A stretch of DNA of 64,000 nt from an uncultured Chitinophaga sp. (GCF_946479755.1 NZ_CAMLHC010000030.1:34900-98899); one strand, 5' to 3'; counted from the first letter of the stretch, positions 44,142 through 53,696 are shown. Made by a program: numbers and translations. Notes: generated by a model not told the origin, from the sequence alone.

Positions 44142-45170
44142 ATGAAGGTTCTTGTTACGGGTGGTTGTGGCTACATTGGCTCCCATACTATAGTAGATTT
44201 AATCAATCATGGCTTCGACGTGGTCTCTGTTGACAGCAACATCAGAAGCTCCACACAGTTGTTGGATGGCGTGGAAAAAATTACCGGCAAAAAAGTACGT
44301 AACTACAAAGTGGACCTCTGCAACCTGGAAGATACCCACGCAGTATTCCATGAAAACAGGGACATTGTAGGTGTTATCCATTTCGCCGCCCTCAAAACTG
44401 TCCCTGAATCTGTAGCAGATCCCCTGTTATACTTTCATAACAACCTCACCTCCCTCATCAATGTGCTGAAATGCATCAAGGAATTTAATGTTCCCCATTT
44501 CGTGTTTTCTTCCTCCTGCTCTGTATACGGTAATACCAACGCACTGCCGGTAGTGGAAGAAACACCGCTGGGCGAAGCACAATCCCCTTATGCCCGCACT
44601 AAACAAATGGGAGAACAGATAATTGAGGATTACAGCCGGGTAAACGACACCCAGTCTATCCTCCTGCGCTATTTTAACCCCGTTGGCGCCCACCCGTCCG
44701 GCCTCATCGGTGAATTGCCCCTCGGCAAGCCTGACAACCTGGTACCGGTGATCACCCAGACCGCCATCGGTAAAATCCCGAAAATGGTGGTATACGGCAC
44801 AGACTACGATACCCGCGACGGCTCCTGCGTACGTGACTATATCCACGTAACGGATATCGCCAACGCACATACCAGGGCCCTGCAATATCTCATTGAACGC
44901 AGAAACGCCTCCAACTGCGAAATCTTTAACCTCGGCACCGGTAACGGCGTAACCGTACTGGAAGCCATCAAAGCTTTCGAAAAAATATCCGGCGTAAAAC
45001 TCAACTACACCACAGGCCCACGCCGCCCCGGAGACGTGATCGCCATCTATGCCAATAACTCCCGCGCCAAGGAAAAACTCGGCTGGACACCGGAAATCGG
45101 TATAGAAGACTGTATGCGCACCGCATGGCAGTGGGAAGTAAGCCTCCGTAATAAAGTGCTGAGCAACTAA
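44142..45170 (+). CDS. galE: UDP-glucose 4-epimerase
   Basis: 342 residues, an extended short-chain dehydrogenase. NAD-binding GGCGYIGSH at the N-terminus, catalytic SSSCSVYG and SPYARTK (YxxxK) pair, and GTGNGVTVLEAIKAFEK and RRPGDVIAIYANNSRAKEKL in the C-terminal substrate domain. It interconverts UDP-glucose and UDP-galactose for polysaccharide synthesis. It lies in one unit with rmlA and the transketolase half. Confidence 0.94.
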   Translation: MKVLVTGGCGYIGSHTIVDLINHGFDVVSVDSNIRSSTQLLDGVEKITGKKVRNYKVDLCNLEDTHAVFHENRDIVGVIHFAALKTVPESVADPLLYFHNNLTSLINVLKCIKEFNVPHFVFSSSCSVYGNTNALPVVEETPLGEAQSPYARTKQMGEQIIEDYSRVNDTQSILLRYFNPVGAHPSGLIGELPLGKPDNLVPVITQTAIGKIPKMVVYGTDYDTRDGSCVRDYIHVTDIANAHTRALQYLIERRNASNCEIFNLGTGNGVTVLEAIKAFEKISGVKLNYTTGPRRPGDVIAIYANNSRAKEKLGWTPEIGIEDCMRTAWQWEVSLRNKVLSN

Positions 45171-45221
45171 CATCCTGACATTAAATGTTTACTTTTACGC
45201 CTCAATTTTAAACAGACCGCA

Positions 45222-46184
45222 ATGGTAAAAGATATTCAACCGCTGAACGAAAAAGAAACCCGCGCCGGATTTGGTGAGGGCATACTGGAAGTGGGCCGCA
45301 AAAACCCCAACGTAGTAGCACTGACCGCCGATTTGCTCGGCTCTATGAAGCTCAACGCTTTCGTGAAAGAATTCCCCGACCGCTTCGTACAGGTAGGCAT
45401 CGCGGAAGCCAACATGATCGGCATCGCCGCAGGCATGACCATCGGTGGAAAAATACCATACACCACCACTTTCGCCAATTTCTCCACCGGCAGGGTGTAT
45501 GACCAGATCCGCCAGTCTGTGGCCTATTCCAACAAAAACGTGAAAATATGCGCCTCCCACGCAGGCCTCACCCTCGGTGAAGACGGCGCTACCCACCAGA
45601 TACTCGAAGATATCGGCCTGATGAAAATGCTGCCCGGCATGACCGTGATCGTGCCCTGCGATTTTAACCAGACCAAAGCCGCTACCATCGCGATCGCCGA
45701 TCACGAAGGACCGGTATATCTCCGCTTCGGCCGCCCAAAATGGCCTAACTTCACCGCAGAAAACCAGGACTTCCAGATCGGTAAAGCCCAGGTACTGCAC
45801 GAAGGCACCGATGTAACCCTGTTCGCCTGCGGCCACCTCGTATGGATCGCCGTTGAAGCCGGTAAAATACTGGAAGAAAAAGGCTACAGCGTGGAAATCA
45901 TCAACATCCACACCATCAAACCGCTGGACGAAGCCGCTGTGATCAAATCCCTCAGCAAAACCCGCTGCGCAGTCACTGCCGAAGAACACAACGTGCTCGG
46001 CGGCCTCGGCGACAGCATCGCCCAGGTAGCTGCCCGTCATATCCCCGTGCCCATCGAATACATCGGCACCAATGATACCTTCGGCGAAAGCGGTAAACCA
46101 GTAGAACTGCTGAAAAAATACGGCCTCGATGCAGAACATATCGTTGCCGCCGCTGAAAAAGCCATGCAACGGAAAAAACAATAA
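45222..46184 (+). CDS. Transketolase, C-terminal subunit (split form)
   Basis: 320 residues, covering the pyrimidine-binding and C-terminal domains only: NPNVVALTADLLGSMKLNAF, VQVGIAEANMIGIAAGMTI, the ASHAGLTLGEDGATHQ segment, and HNVLGGLGDSIAQV. The N-terminal thiamine-diphosphate-binding half, needed for activity, is not adjacent and not in the window, although split halves usually lie side by side. Together they would move two-carbon units in the pentose phosphate pathway. The gene follows galE by 51 bases and ends at a strong hairpin. Confidence 0.92.
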   Translation: MVKDIQPLNEKETRAGFGEGILEVGRKNPNVVALTADLLGSMKLNAFVKEFPDRFVQVGIAEANMIGIAAGMTIGGKIPYTTTFANFSTGRVYDQIRQSVAYSNKNVKICASHAGLTLGEDGATHQILEDIGLMKMLPGMTVIVPCDFNQTKAATIAIADHEGPVYLRFGRPKWPNFTAENQDFQIGKAQVLHEGTDVTLFACGHLVWIAVEAGKILEEKGYSVEIINIHTIKPLDEAAVIKSLSKTRCAVTAEEHNVLGGLGDSIAQVAARHIPVPIEYIGTNDTFGESGKPVELLKKYGLDAEHIVAAAEKAMQRKKQ

Positions 46185-46204
46185 TGCACGCGCATAAATA
46201 ACTG

Positions 46205-46246
46205 ACAACAGCCCATGGACCCCGCGCTCATGGGCTGTTGTGTTTT
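46205..46246 (+). terminator. Terminator of the rmlA-galE-transketolase unit
   Basis: A perfect 13-bp stem (46205-46217 with 46229-46241) followed by TGTTTTG. Confidence 0.85.
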
Positions 46247-46443
46247 GCTCCCCCTTCCCGTGCGGAAGCCCGGGTTACGCAAGCTCCCGGACCATCCCAG
46301 AAATACCCTACCCCCCGGTTAAACTTTTTCATTTTATATATATCATAGAAACAACAATACTTTATACCATCATTAAAGTACCTGACAGCGAGTTTTTTCT
46401 TTATATTCAGGAAAACAAAACCTGTCCAAGAACCATTTAACCT

Positions 46444-47001
46444 ATGGCCGTTACACAGGACGATAAAACACTCCTGGCGCTATACCGGATGCCGGAAACC
46501 CGTGAACAGGGTTTCACCCAGATCATCCGCAAGTACCAGGAAAGACTTTACTGGCACATCAGACGGCTGGTCATCTCGCATGATGATGCCAATGACGTGC
46601 TGCAAAATGTTTTCATCAAAGTCTGGAAAAACCTGGAAAATTTCCGGGAAGACGCCCAGCTTTTTACCTGGCTGTATAAAATAGCCACCAACGAATGCCT
46701 GACGTTTCTGGAACAACAAAAACGTAAATTCGCCGTATCCCTCTCCGAAGTGGAAGACGGTCTCCATAATAAACTGAAAGCAGATACCCAGTTTGATGCA
46801 AACAAACTGGAGTGGAAATTACAGCAGGCAATATTGCAACTACCTGAAAAGCAGAGAATTGTGTTTAACCTAAGATATTACGATGAAATGCCCTACGAAG
46901 AGATGAGCCGGGTGCTGGACACGTCTGAAGGCGCACTGAAAGCATCCTATCACCATGCAGTCAAAAAAATCGAGGAATTTATCAAAGGAACAGATATCTG
47001 A
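46444..47001 (+). CDS. ECF-type RNA polymerase sigma factor
   Basis: 185 residues. Sigma-70 region 2 (about 25-95: YWHIRRLVISHDDANDVLQN, FIKVWKNLENFR, FTWLYKIATNECLTFL) and region 4 (about 125-180: LPEKQRIVFNLRYYDEMPYE, EGALKASYHHAVKKIEEF). Directs transcription in response to an envelope signal, probably released by the membrane protein encoded next. The following two genes are close by on the same strand and form the usual regulator set. Confidence 0.95.
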   Translation: MAVTQDDKTLLALYRMPETREQGFTQIIRKYQERLYWHIRRLVISHDDANDVLQNVFIKVWKNLENFREDAQLFTWLYKIATNECLTFLEQQKRKFAVSLSEVEDGLHNKLKADTQFDANKLEWKLQQAILQLPEKQRIVFNLRYYDEMPYEEMSRVLDTSEGALKASYHHAVKKIEEFIKGTDI

Positions 47002-47101
47002 TAACCCGCCACCCCCGGTTTTAAGCTGCCTTTAAAGTTTTTTGGCAAAAGATTAAAATCTCATTAAACTATTGAAGCAGTGACCTGTCTAAAATTTGTA
47101 T

Positions 47102-47821
47102 ATGAACAAGCACGAACATATCAGCAATGAATTAAAACAACTGGCGCCGGATGCCAACTGGCCCGCCGATGCACCCTTTACGGTGCCGGCTGGTTATTTT
47201 GACCGGCTGCCGGATGCAGTGCTGCAGCAGGTTCATTTACTGCGACCCGACCACACAGGCGCACCCACGCCCCATCACCCTTTTTCAGTACCCACAGGCT
47301 ATTTTGAGGAACTCCCGCAAGCCGTCCTCCAGCGGATAAATACTGCCAGGGAAAACCCGGTCCTTGCCGAACTGGAAGAGATATCCCCGCTGTTGGCGGC
47401 AATACCCAAACAGGTTCCCTTTACAGTGCCCACAGGATACTTCGGTACCCTGGCCGCCGTACCGCCCGTTCCCGTAACGCCATCACTACGCGCTGTACAC
47501 CGGAACCCGGTAAAAAAATGGCTGAAATACGCCGTGGCCGCCTGCCTGATCACCTTCACCAGTACCACCGCCATTCTCTTCCTGCAACGGGACAGCAGCT
47601 TCAACGTGGAAAAACAACTGGAAAGAATAGACACCCAGGATATTGAATACTATCTCCAAAACCATACGGATGCTTTTGACAACGATGCTATCTTTGCCGG
47701 CTTTGCCGACGACGCAGCCCCGGAATCCCTGCAGCAACAACTGAACGAAGAGATTCCGACCGCGGCCATCGAACAATACCTGCAACATTCATCCTTCAAA
47801 GAGGTATTACCTAACCAGTAG
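47102..47821 (+). CDS. Probable anti-sigma factor with three PF(T/S)VP(A/T)GYF repeats
   Basis: 239 residues from ATG 47102; an in-frame TTG six bases earlier is not needed. The cytoplasmic part carries PFTVPAGYF (25-33), PFSVPTGYF (60-68) and PFTVPTGYF (106-114), each at the head of a unit that starts ...LPDAVLQ- or ...LPQAVLQ-like in the first two. A single membrane segment follows (about 140-162), then a periplasmic tail (163-239) rich in acidic residues. It lies 100 bases after the ECF sigma gene and has the right topology for an anti-sigma factor, but it is not a standard zinc-binding (HxxxCxxC) one. The repeat may be the sigma-binding element. Role inferred from position. Confidence 0.72.
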   Translation: MNKHEHISNELKQLAPDANWPADAPFTVPAGYFDRLPDAVLQQVHLLRPDHTGAPTPHHPFSVPTGYFEELPQAVLQRINTARENPVLAELEEISPLLAAIPKQVPFTVPTGYFGTLAAVPPVPVTPSLRAVHRNPVKKWLKYAVAACLITFTSTTAILFLQRDSSFNVEKQLERIDTQDIEYYLQNHTDAFDNDAIFAGFADDAAPESLQQQLNEEIPTAAIEQYLQHSSFKEVLPNQ

Positions 47822-47827
47822 TGATGC

Positions 47828-48316
47828 ATGAAACGCTTTAATTTTATAACCATAGGGATTGTCCTGCTTATGTTGACCAGTGCCATAACCCAGGCACAGA
47901 AACCGACATCTGATGAAGCATCTGAAAAAATAAAAAGCCTTCAGATGCAGTACCTGTCCCAGAAACTGAACCTCTCCGCCGAAGAAGCAGAGAAGTTCTG
48001 GCCGGTATACAAAAACTATACAAAGGAAGTGGAAACACTCATCGCCGAACGCCATAACAAAAGGCAGCAGGACAAACAACTGTCAGACCCCGATGACGTT
48101 GCCAGAAGAAATATGGACAACGACCTCGGCTATGAAAAAAGAATGTACGACATCAAGTCCAGGTATACCAACGAATTTCAACGCGTATTACCCGCCCGCA
48201 AAGCCGGCGCAGTTTTTAAAAGCGAACGGGAATTCAGGAGCATCATGATCAATCACCTGAACAATCAACGCCTCAATAGAATGAATCAGCGCGGCAACTT
48301 CAGAAAAAGACCTTAA
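47828..48316 (+). CDS. Periplasmic helical protein, Spy/CpxP-like
   Basis: 162 residues with a signal peptide (MLTSAITQAQ) and then a helical body (LNLSAEEAEKFWPVYKNYTK, FQRVLPARKAGAVFKSEREF) ending in a basic tail. This pattern is often annotated in Bacteroidota as a 'sensor of ECF-type sigma factor'. The gene begins 6 bases after the anti-sigma-like gene. It may sense envelope stress or protect proteins in the periplasm. Confidence 0.78.
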   Translation: MKRFNFITIGIVLLMLTSAITQAQKPTSDEASEKIKSLQMQYLSQKLNLSAEEAEKFWPVYKNYTKEVETLIAERHNKRQQDKQLSDPDDVARRNMDNDLGYEKRMYDIKSRYTNEFQRVLPARKAGAVFKSEREFRSIMINHLNNQRLNRMNQRGNFRKRP

Positions 48317-48325
48317 TCCATCATA

Positions 48326-48355
48326 AAAAAGGGAGATCTGTCGATCTCCCTTTTT
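48326..48355. terminator. Bidirectional terminator after the sigma-factor operon
   Basis: A 12-bp stem with A-rich and T-rich ends (48326-48337 with 48344-48355) between converging genes. Confidence 0.9.
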
Positions 48356-48374
48356 GTATACTAACCCACAACAG

Positions 48375-48725
48375 TTATTGCGCTTTATAATGTGCCCTCA
48401 CCTCTGCCACCTTACCGTCTTTCAGCACCATCATCTCCGTACTCAGTAAATTGTTCACGCTCTTATAGTACAGCACAACGGAATGAACGCCTTCCAGTAT
48501 ATGATACAATTCAAAATGCAGGTCAGGATAAGCCGTCAACGCCCTGCTGAAATAAGCGCGCAGGTTGTCAATGCCCCGGATACAACCTTCCGGATCATTA
48601 TTGATTTTCTGTATAAAAGGAGAGTAAAAGGTAATGTCCGGTGAATAGTGCGACATCACTTCATCAAGGTTATGGCTGTTCCAGGCTGCTACCCAGGCAT
48701 GCCCAAAGGAGGTCATGTTTTCCAT
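48375..48725 (-). CDS. NTF2/SnoaL-like small protein
   Basis: 116 residues from ATG 48725 (MENMTSFGHAWVAAWNSHNL); longer frames overlap the AraC gene and look non-coding. The cone-shaped NTF2-like fold is indicated by ITFYSPFIQKINNDPEGCIRG and LDEVMSHYSPD. Members are isomerases, lyases or binding proteins; no firm catalytic pair can be read here. The gene lies 38 bases after the AraC regulator and is probably its target. Confidence 0.8.
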   Translation of the reverse strand: MENMTSFGHAWVAAWNSHNLDEVMSHYSPDITFYSPFIQKINNDPEGCIRGIDNLRAYFSRALTAYPDLHFELYHILEGVHSVVLYYKSVNNLLSTEMMVLKDGKVAEVRAHYKAQ

Positions 48726-48763
48726 TATGATCACTTTTTTGAAAGAACAAGGTAGGGGTTTTA

Positions 48764-49630
48764 CTACCGGGGGCATTGGCTGGAAAGCTCAATTTCTCCG
48801 CGACGCCATTGCACGGGCGTTACCCCGAAACACCGGCGGAACTGCCGGTAAAAATGTGAAAGGTCCTCAAATCCGGTGCTATAGGCTATTTCCGGCACTG
48901 GCAGGTCCGACGTGCGTAATAACAGTGCCGACATTTGCAACCGCTTGGCCCATATCCACTGCATAGGACTGCATTGGTAAGTCTCCCGGAAACGCCGCTT
49001 CAGGGTAGCCAGGCTCATATTTCCCAACGCGGCCACCTCTTCCAGCAACCGCACCTCCTGTATGTTTTTATGCAACCGGTCCATCACCTGTTGCATGGAA
49101 ACGGACGGACTGCCGGCCAGCGCCGCTTTCACCGCCGCGGTCTCCTGCTGCAATAAATGCAATACCCGGTCCATCATATTCTCATACGCGGGCATAGTGC
49201 CATCTTCCCGGAAATCGCGCAGCAACGACTGTGTCAGCTGCTGCCACTGTAAAGAAGCGGAAATGGTCTGTGTGGCACCTGCTACATATTTGCCGGTAGC
49301 GGCAGCAGCATAATGCGTAGCCAGCAGGGCCGGCGGCAGGAAAAAATTGATGCTGGCATAGTCTTCCGATGGCTGTAGTATCTCTGAACAGATAACACTG
49401 CCTGACGGTATCAGAAAAACATCGCCGGCCCGCAGGCGGTGCACCTGCAGGCCGTCGTATATTCTTTTCTCACCACGTACCACCAGGTTGAGCACCGGGT
49501 GTGGTATGTACAGCCCATGAGCGGCCGGTTGCCGGTAATTGCTGTAAGCGGCCCAGCTGTGGCCCTGTTGCTCCCATGTCCTGATATGGTGTTGCCCTGT
49601 TAATGTAAAGCGGTCATACAAGGTGTACAT
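48764..49630 (-). CDS. AraC-family transcriptional regulator
   Basis: 288 residues. N-terminal cupin-like effector domain (10-120: GHSWAAYSNYRQPAAHG, LRAGDVFLIPSGSVICSEIL) and C-terminal double helix-turn-helix (180-285: VRLLEEVAALGNMSLATLKR, VPEIAYSTGFEDLSHFYRQF, FGVTPVQWRR). It is transcribed ahead of the NTF2-like gene. The signal is unknown. Confidence 0.9.
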   Translation of the reverse strand: MYTLYDRFTLTGQHHIRTWEQQGHSWAAYSNYRQPAAHGLYIPHPVLNLVVRGEKRIYDGLQVHRLRAGDVFLIPSGSVICSEILQPSEDYASINFFLPPALLATHYAAAATGKYVAGATQTISASLQWQQLTQSLLRDFREDGTMPAYENMMDRVLHLLQQETAAVKAALAGSPSVSMQQVMDRLHKNIQEVRLLEEVAALGNMSLATLKRRFRETYQCSPMQWIWAKRLQMSALLLRTSDLPVPEIAYSTGFEDLSHFYRQFRRCFGVTPVQWRRGEIELSSQCPR

Positions 49631-49655
49631 AGGCGTCTGCTCCTGTTCCTGTTAC

Positions 49656-50402
49656 TCAGAATTTGGCAAAAGGCTCTTTGGTATCGTGATAGAAGAGGAA
49701 AGTCCATCCTTCCTGCTTACCACGCTCCATGAACTCCTGGCGCAGCTCCATACTGCGTTTGCCGTCATAGTCATATTTAGCCACAAAGCGGCTCCGCATC
49801 TGGGAAATCTGTGGTGCCACATCGCCGCCGAAAAATACTTTGTCCTCGCCGTCATCCACCAGGAATACCTGGTGGTACGGACAGTGGCCGCCGGTCAGCT
49901 CATAGTGAATATAACCGTCAATAGTGCCGTTGCCGGTAGTGAACACCACATTATCGCGCTGTTGCAGCAATGCGATATCCTCTGCCAGGTAGGATTTGCC
50001 GGCATGCTCCATCGCATACAGCATCTCTTCATTATTGACATAATAGGTGGCGTTGGGAAAAGTGAGGGTACGCTCCCCGGTGATAGGATCTGCTGCGGAT
50101 ACGCCCCCGGAATGGTCTTTATGCAGGTGGCTCATGAGCACCTTGGTGATCTCCATAGGATTAACGCCATGGTCTATCAGGTGCTGATGGATCTGCAATA
50201 CGCCGTCTTCGTTGCGGAAACCCAGCCCGGCGTCAAACAATATATAGTCACGGTCAGTGATCACCAGAAAAGGCTGTATCTCTACCAACAGGGAACCGTG
50301 CGGACGGTCCTGCAGATTATCTGTGCCCAGTCTGAAAGGAGAAAACCGTTTGGTAGCGTCTACCGTAAATGAACCTTCTGATAATGGAATAATTCGTGCC
50401 AT
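49656..50402 (-). CDS. Metallo-beta-lactamase-fold hydrolase
   Basis: 248 residues from ATG 50402 (MARIIPLSEGSFTVD); an earlier frame adds six doubtful residues. Binuclear metal motif SHLHKDHSGG, further ligands in TGGHCPYHQ and VFFGGDVAP. The fold covers lactonases, glyoxalase II and other hydrolases; lactonase-like enzymes share the FDAGLGFRNEDGVLQ region, but the substrate is not certain. It lies between the AraC gene and rodA on the same strand. Confidence 0.88.
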   Translation of the reverse strand: MARIIPLSEGSFTVDATKRFSPFRLGTDNLQDRPHGSLLVEIQPFLVITDRDYILFDAGLGFRNEDGVLQIHQHLIDHGVNPMEITKVLMSHLHKDHSGGVSAADPITGERTLTFPNATYYVNNEEMLYAMEHAGKSYLAEDIALLQQRDNVVFTTGNGTIDGYIHYELTGGHCPYHQVFLVDDGEDKVFFGGDVAPQISQMRSRFVAKYDYDGKRSMELRQEFMERGKQEGWTFLFYHDTKEPFAKF

Positions 50403-50443
50403 GATGCAAAGATAGCCCATTCACCATTAGGTTGCAGCCCCGG

Positions 50444-51730
50444 TTACCGCAACACCATCTGCCGGTCGGCATCCAGCCGCAGCATAATAAATATCAGCAT
50501 GGTGAAAGTCATCAGCGACGAACCGCCATAACTCACCAGGGGCAACGGGATACCGATCACCGGCGCCAGGCCGATGGTCATGGAGATATTAATAGCGAGG
50601 TGGAAGAAGATGATACTGGCCACCCCATAGGCATATACGCGCGAGTACGTCGATCGCTGTCGCTCCGCCACAAATATGATCCGGAAAAGCAACGCCACAT
50701 ACAGCCCGATGAAAATCACGCTGCCGATGAAGCCGAAGTCTTCCCCGATGGTACAGAAGATAAAGTCGGTACTCTGTTCCGGTACAAAGTCAAAACGGGT
50801 CTGCGTACCCTTCAGGTAACCTTTGCCCCAGAAGCCGCCGGAACCGATGGCGATCATACTCTGCCGGGTATTATAAGTCGCCTTGGGATCGTTTTCCTTG
50901 CCCAGCATAACCTCGATACGACGCACCTGGTAGTCCTTCAGTACTTTGGTGAAGGCAAAAGGCACCACGAACATCACGAATATGGAACAGAAGGCATATA
51001 CGCCCAGGATGACGAGCAGGCGCGACCGCTTTCGTTTGATTTCCCGTCGCATGAAATAAATGACCAGCGCGGTAATCACGGAGAAGATGGAGAAGAGCAC
51101 GTACTTGTCTACCAGCAGGGCTGAGAGCACCAGCACAATGCCGGAGAAAGCGATCACCAGCAGGATACCGGGTAACCCTTCGCGGAACATCACGAGGAAA
51201 AAAGCAAAATACACCAGTGCCAGCCCCGTTTCATCCTGTAAAATGATGATAGCTGCCGGTATCAGGGCGATGGCAGCGGCGATCAGCCGCGACCGCAGTT
51301 TGGTGAAGTCCGTCTCCTGCGACGACAGGTATTTGGCCAGCGCCAGGTTGGTACAGAGCTTCGTCAGCTCCGCCGGCTGGAACTGGAAACCACCGATCAC
51401 CAGCCATGAGTGAGAACCTTTTACATCTTTACCGATCCCCAGCACCAATAGCAGCAACAGCAGACCGCCCGCGTACAACAGGTTGGAAGTGGCGGTGAAG
51501 AACTTACTGTCCGTCAGCCAGATAATGGCCGCCAGTACCAGTGATACACCAAACCACATGATCTGGCGCGAATAGTTTTTATTCAGGTGGATAATATTCT
51601 GCCAGACATTATCATCGCCCCGGTATTCCGCAGCAAAGATGGACATGATGCCGATGATCACCAGCGCCAGGTACAGGCCAACAATTGGCCAGTCAATCCC
51701 TTGTGTCAGTTTGGCTTGCGAACGGTTCAT
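50444..51730 (-). CDS. rodA: Rod-shape peptidoglycan glycosyltransferase RodA
   Basis: 428 residues, about ten membrane segments. SEDS-family motifs GSHSWLVIGGFQFQPAELTK and DFIFCTIGEDFGFIGSV, and the C-terminal GIPLPLVSYGGSSLMTFTM. It polymerises glycan strands in the elongasome with its partner PBP2, encoded just upstream with 28 bases between. Part of the mre-mrd-rod block. Confidence 0.96.
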   Translation of the reverse strand: MNRSQAKLTQGIDWPIVGLYLALVIIGIMSIFAAEYRGDDNVWQNIIHLNKNYSRQIMWFGVSLVLAAIIWLTDSKFFTATSNLLYAGGLLLLLLVLGIGKDVKGSHSWLVIGGFQFQPAELTKLCTNLALAKYLSSQETDFTKLRSRLIAAAIALIPAAIIILQDETGLALVYFAFFLVMFREGLPGILLVIAFSGIVLVLSALLVDKYVLFSIFSVITALVIYFMRREIKRKRSRLLVILGVYAFCSIFVMFVVPFAFTKVLKDYQVRRIEVMLGKENDPKATYNTRQSMIAIGSGGFWGKGYLKGTQTRFDFVPEQSTDFIFCTIGEDFGFIGSVIFIGLYVALLFRIIFVAERQRSTYSRVYAYGVASIIFFHLAINISMTIGLAPVIGIPLPLVSYGGSSLMTFTMLIFIMLRLDADRQMVLR

Positions 51731-51758
51731 GAGCGGTTCTCCTCTTATTTCGTTTTAG

Positions 51759-53696
51759 TTATTTAGTTCCGTTTTTCTTGATAAGGGCGCTGGCGTTCAG
51801 TGAGTCCAGCTTGGATTTAGCCACCATGGCCGGTTCCAGTGTTACCGTCTCCATTACCGTTTTCATCAGGGCCTGTCTTTTGGTGGAGATGGAGTCTTTC
51901 AGGTATTTCTCCATCATGAGGCTGGCGATAGGTGCTGCGTAGCGGGCGCCGAAACCAGAGTTTTCCACGATAACGGCAATGGCTATACGCGCATTCTCCG
52001 CCGGGGCGAACGCCACGAAGGCGGCGTGGTTCTTCAGTTTGGTACGTTTACCATCAACGATACCGTAGTTTTCCGCCGTACCGGTTTTACCGCCGATAGA
52101 GATCCCTTCGATCTGGGCTACGCGGCCGGTACCGCTGGCCACCACGTCTGTCATACCGTGAATTACAGCGCTGTAGGCCGTATCAGAGATATGGGCCACT
52201 ACGTGTTTTTCCTTGTATTTATCGAGTAAATGGGTATCGTCGCCGTCGATGCTTTGCACAAAGTGCGGGATATAGTAAGAGCCGCGGTTGGCCACGATAC
52301 ACATGGCGTTGGCCATCTGCAGCGGTGTCAGGGTCAGCTCGCCCTGACCGATGCCGAGGAACACAGAGGTACAGGAGTTCCAGCTGCCTTTATACATCTT
52401 ATCATAGAACGCCGGCGTAGGCACGATACCACGGGCCTCGCTGGGCACGTCTACACCGATGCGGTGACCGAAGCCGAAGCTGTTCATATAGTCGGACCAT
52501 TTCTGGAGGCCGCCGGTACGGATACCGCCGAACTTGCCCGCATCTACGCAAAGGCGGTATACATGCGAGAAGTAGGAGTTACAGGAGTGGGAGAGCGCCA
52601 GCCGCAGGTTGGCAGCGTGGCCGGCATCATGGTGTTCACACTTGATGGGCCTGCTACAACCGTAATAGGCGCCGCCGCAGGGATAACCGAAGCTGGGCGT
52701 GATCACGCCTTCGTCGAGCCCCACCAGCGCAATCATCGGCTTAAAGGTAGACCCTGGCGGATAAGTAGCCTGGATGGCACGGTTGAATGTTGGTTTGGTC
52801 GTATCGCGGTTGAGCAGCACCGAGTTGGTACTGCGGTAAGAACCGGTGAGCAGGTTGGGGTCGAAAGTAGGGGCGCTGACCATGGCCAGGATACCGCCTG
52901 TTTGCGGATCGATTGCCACGATGCTGCCCATTTTACCTTTCATGAGTTTTTCCCCGAACTGCTGCAGTTCAATATCGAGTGACAGGCGCAGGTTTTTGCC
53001 GGCGATGGCGGCGCTGTCGAATTCACCGTTTTCATAGGCGCCCTGTGGCCTGTTGAGGTTATCTTTTACGAGGTACTGGATACCGCGCGTGCCCATGAGC
53101 ACCGCTTCGTAGGTCCTTTCCAGGCCGGCCAGACCGAGATAGTCACCGGAGTTGTAAGAAGCGTAAGCGGAGTCTTTGAGGCGTTCCGGCGAAATCTCCC
53201 CGATATAACCGAGGATATTGGCCGCAGCCGCAAAAGGATAGGAGCGGATCTGGCGGGGCACCAGTTCAAATCCGGGCTGGAAGAGGTACATGCTTTCCTG
53301 CAGCTGGCCGAATACTTCTGCCGGCAGCAGGGCGGCGAATACCGATTGTCTTACGCGGCCGTTTCTCACGATGGCGTTGACGATCCGTTTCCGGAATTCT
53401 TCCTTATCAATGTTTAAGATTTTACAGAGGTAGGCCGTATCAATAGCTTTCACGCTGGCTGGCGTTACCACCAGGTCGTAAAGCACGTCGTTACTGAGGA
53501 TGGCTTTGTTCTTCCGGTCGTAGATAATACCACGGCTGGGATACACCACTTTTCTCAGTACGGCGTTGGCATCCGCCAGCTTCGCGTACTTCTTCTCCAC
53601 GATCTGCAGGAAAAACAACCTGGTAATGATCAGCACCACCATCCCAAGTATAATCGCCTGTATAACTCTTTTTCTGGGCTGATTAAAAACTGACAT
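51759..53696 (-). CDS. mrdA: Penicillin-binding protein 2 (elongasome transpeptidase)
   Basis: 645 residues. One N-terminal anchor (VIQAIILGMVVLIITRLFFL), a pedestal domain, then the transpeptidase with PPGSTFKP (Ser316, Lys319), SHSCNSYF and KTGTAENYG (Lys537). Cross-links peptidoglycan made by RodA in the periplasm. It lies between rodA and mreD. Confidence 0.96.
   Translation of the reverse strand: MSVFNQPRKRVIQAIILGMVVLIITRLFFLQIVEKKYAKLADANAVLRKVVYPSRGIIYDRKNKAILSNDVLYDLVVTPASVKAIDTAYLCKILNIDKEEFRKRIVNAIVRNGRVRQSVFAALLPAEVFGQLQESMYLFQPGFELVPRQIRSYPFAAAANILGYIGEISPERLKDSAYASYNSGDYLGLAGLERTYEAVLMGTRGIQYLVKDNLNRPQGAYENGEFDSAAIAGKNLRLSLDIELQQFGEKLMKGKMGSIVAIDPQTGGILAMVSAPTFDPNLLTGSYRSTNSVLLNRDTTKPTFNRAIQATYPPGSTFKPMIALVGLDEGVITPSFGYPCGGAYYGCSRPIKCEHHDAGHAANLRLALSHSCNSYFSHVYRLCVDAGKFGGIRTGGLQKWSDYMNSFGFGHRIGVDVPSEARGIVPTPAFYDKMYKGSWNSCTSVFLGIGQGELTLTPLQMANAMCIVANRGSYYIPHFVQSIDGDDTHLLDKYKEKHVVAHISDTAYSAVIHGMTDVVASGTGRVAQIEGISIGGKTGTAENYGIVDGKRTKLKNHAAFVAFAPAENARIAIAVIVENSGFGARYAAPIASLMMEKYLKDSISTKRQALMKTVMETVTLEPAMVAKSKLDSLNASALIKKNGTK

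Noticed and set aside
47091..47098. AAAATTTG as a promoter box for the anti-sigma-like gene
   Set aside because: Spacing from TA is wrong and it lies only four bases before the ATG.
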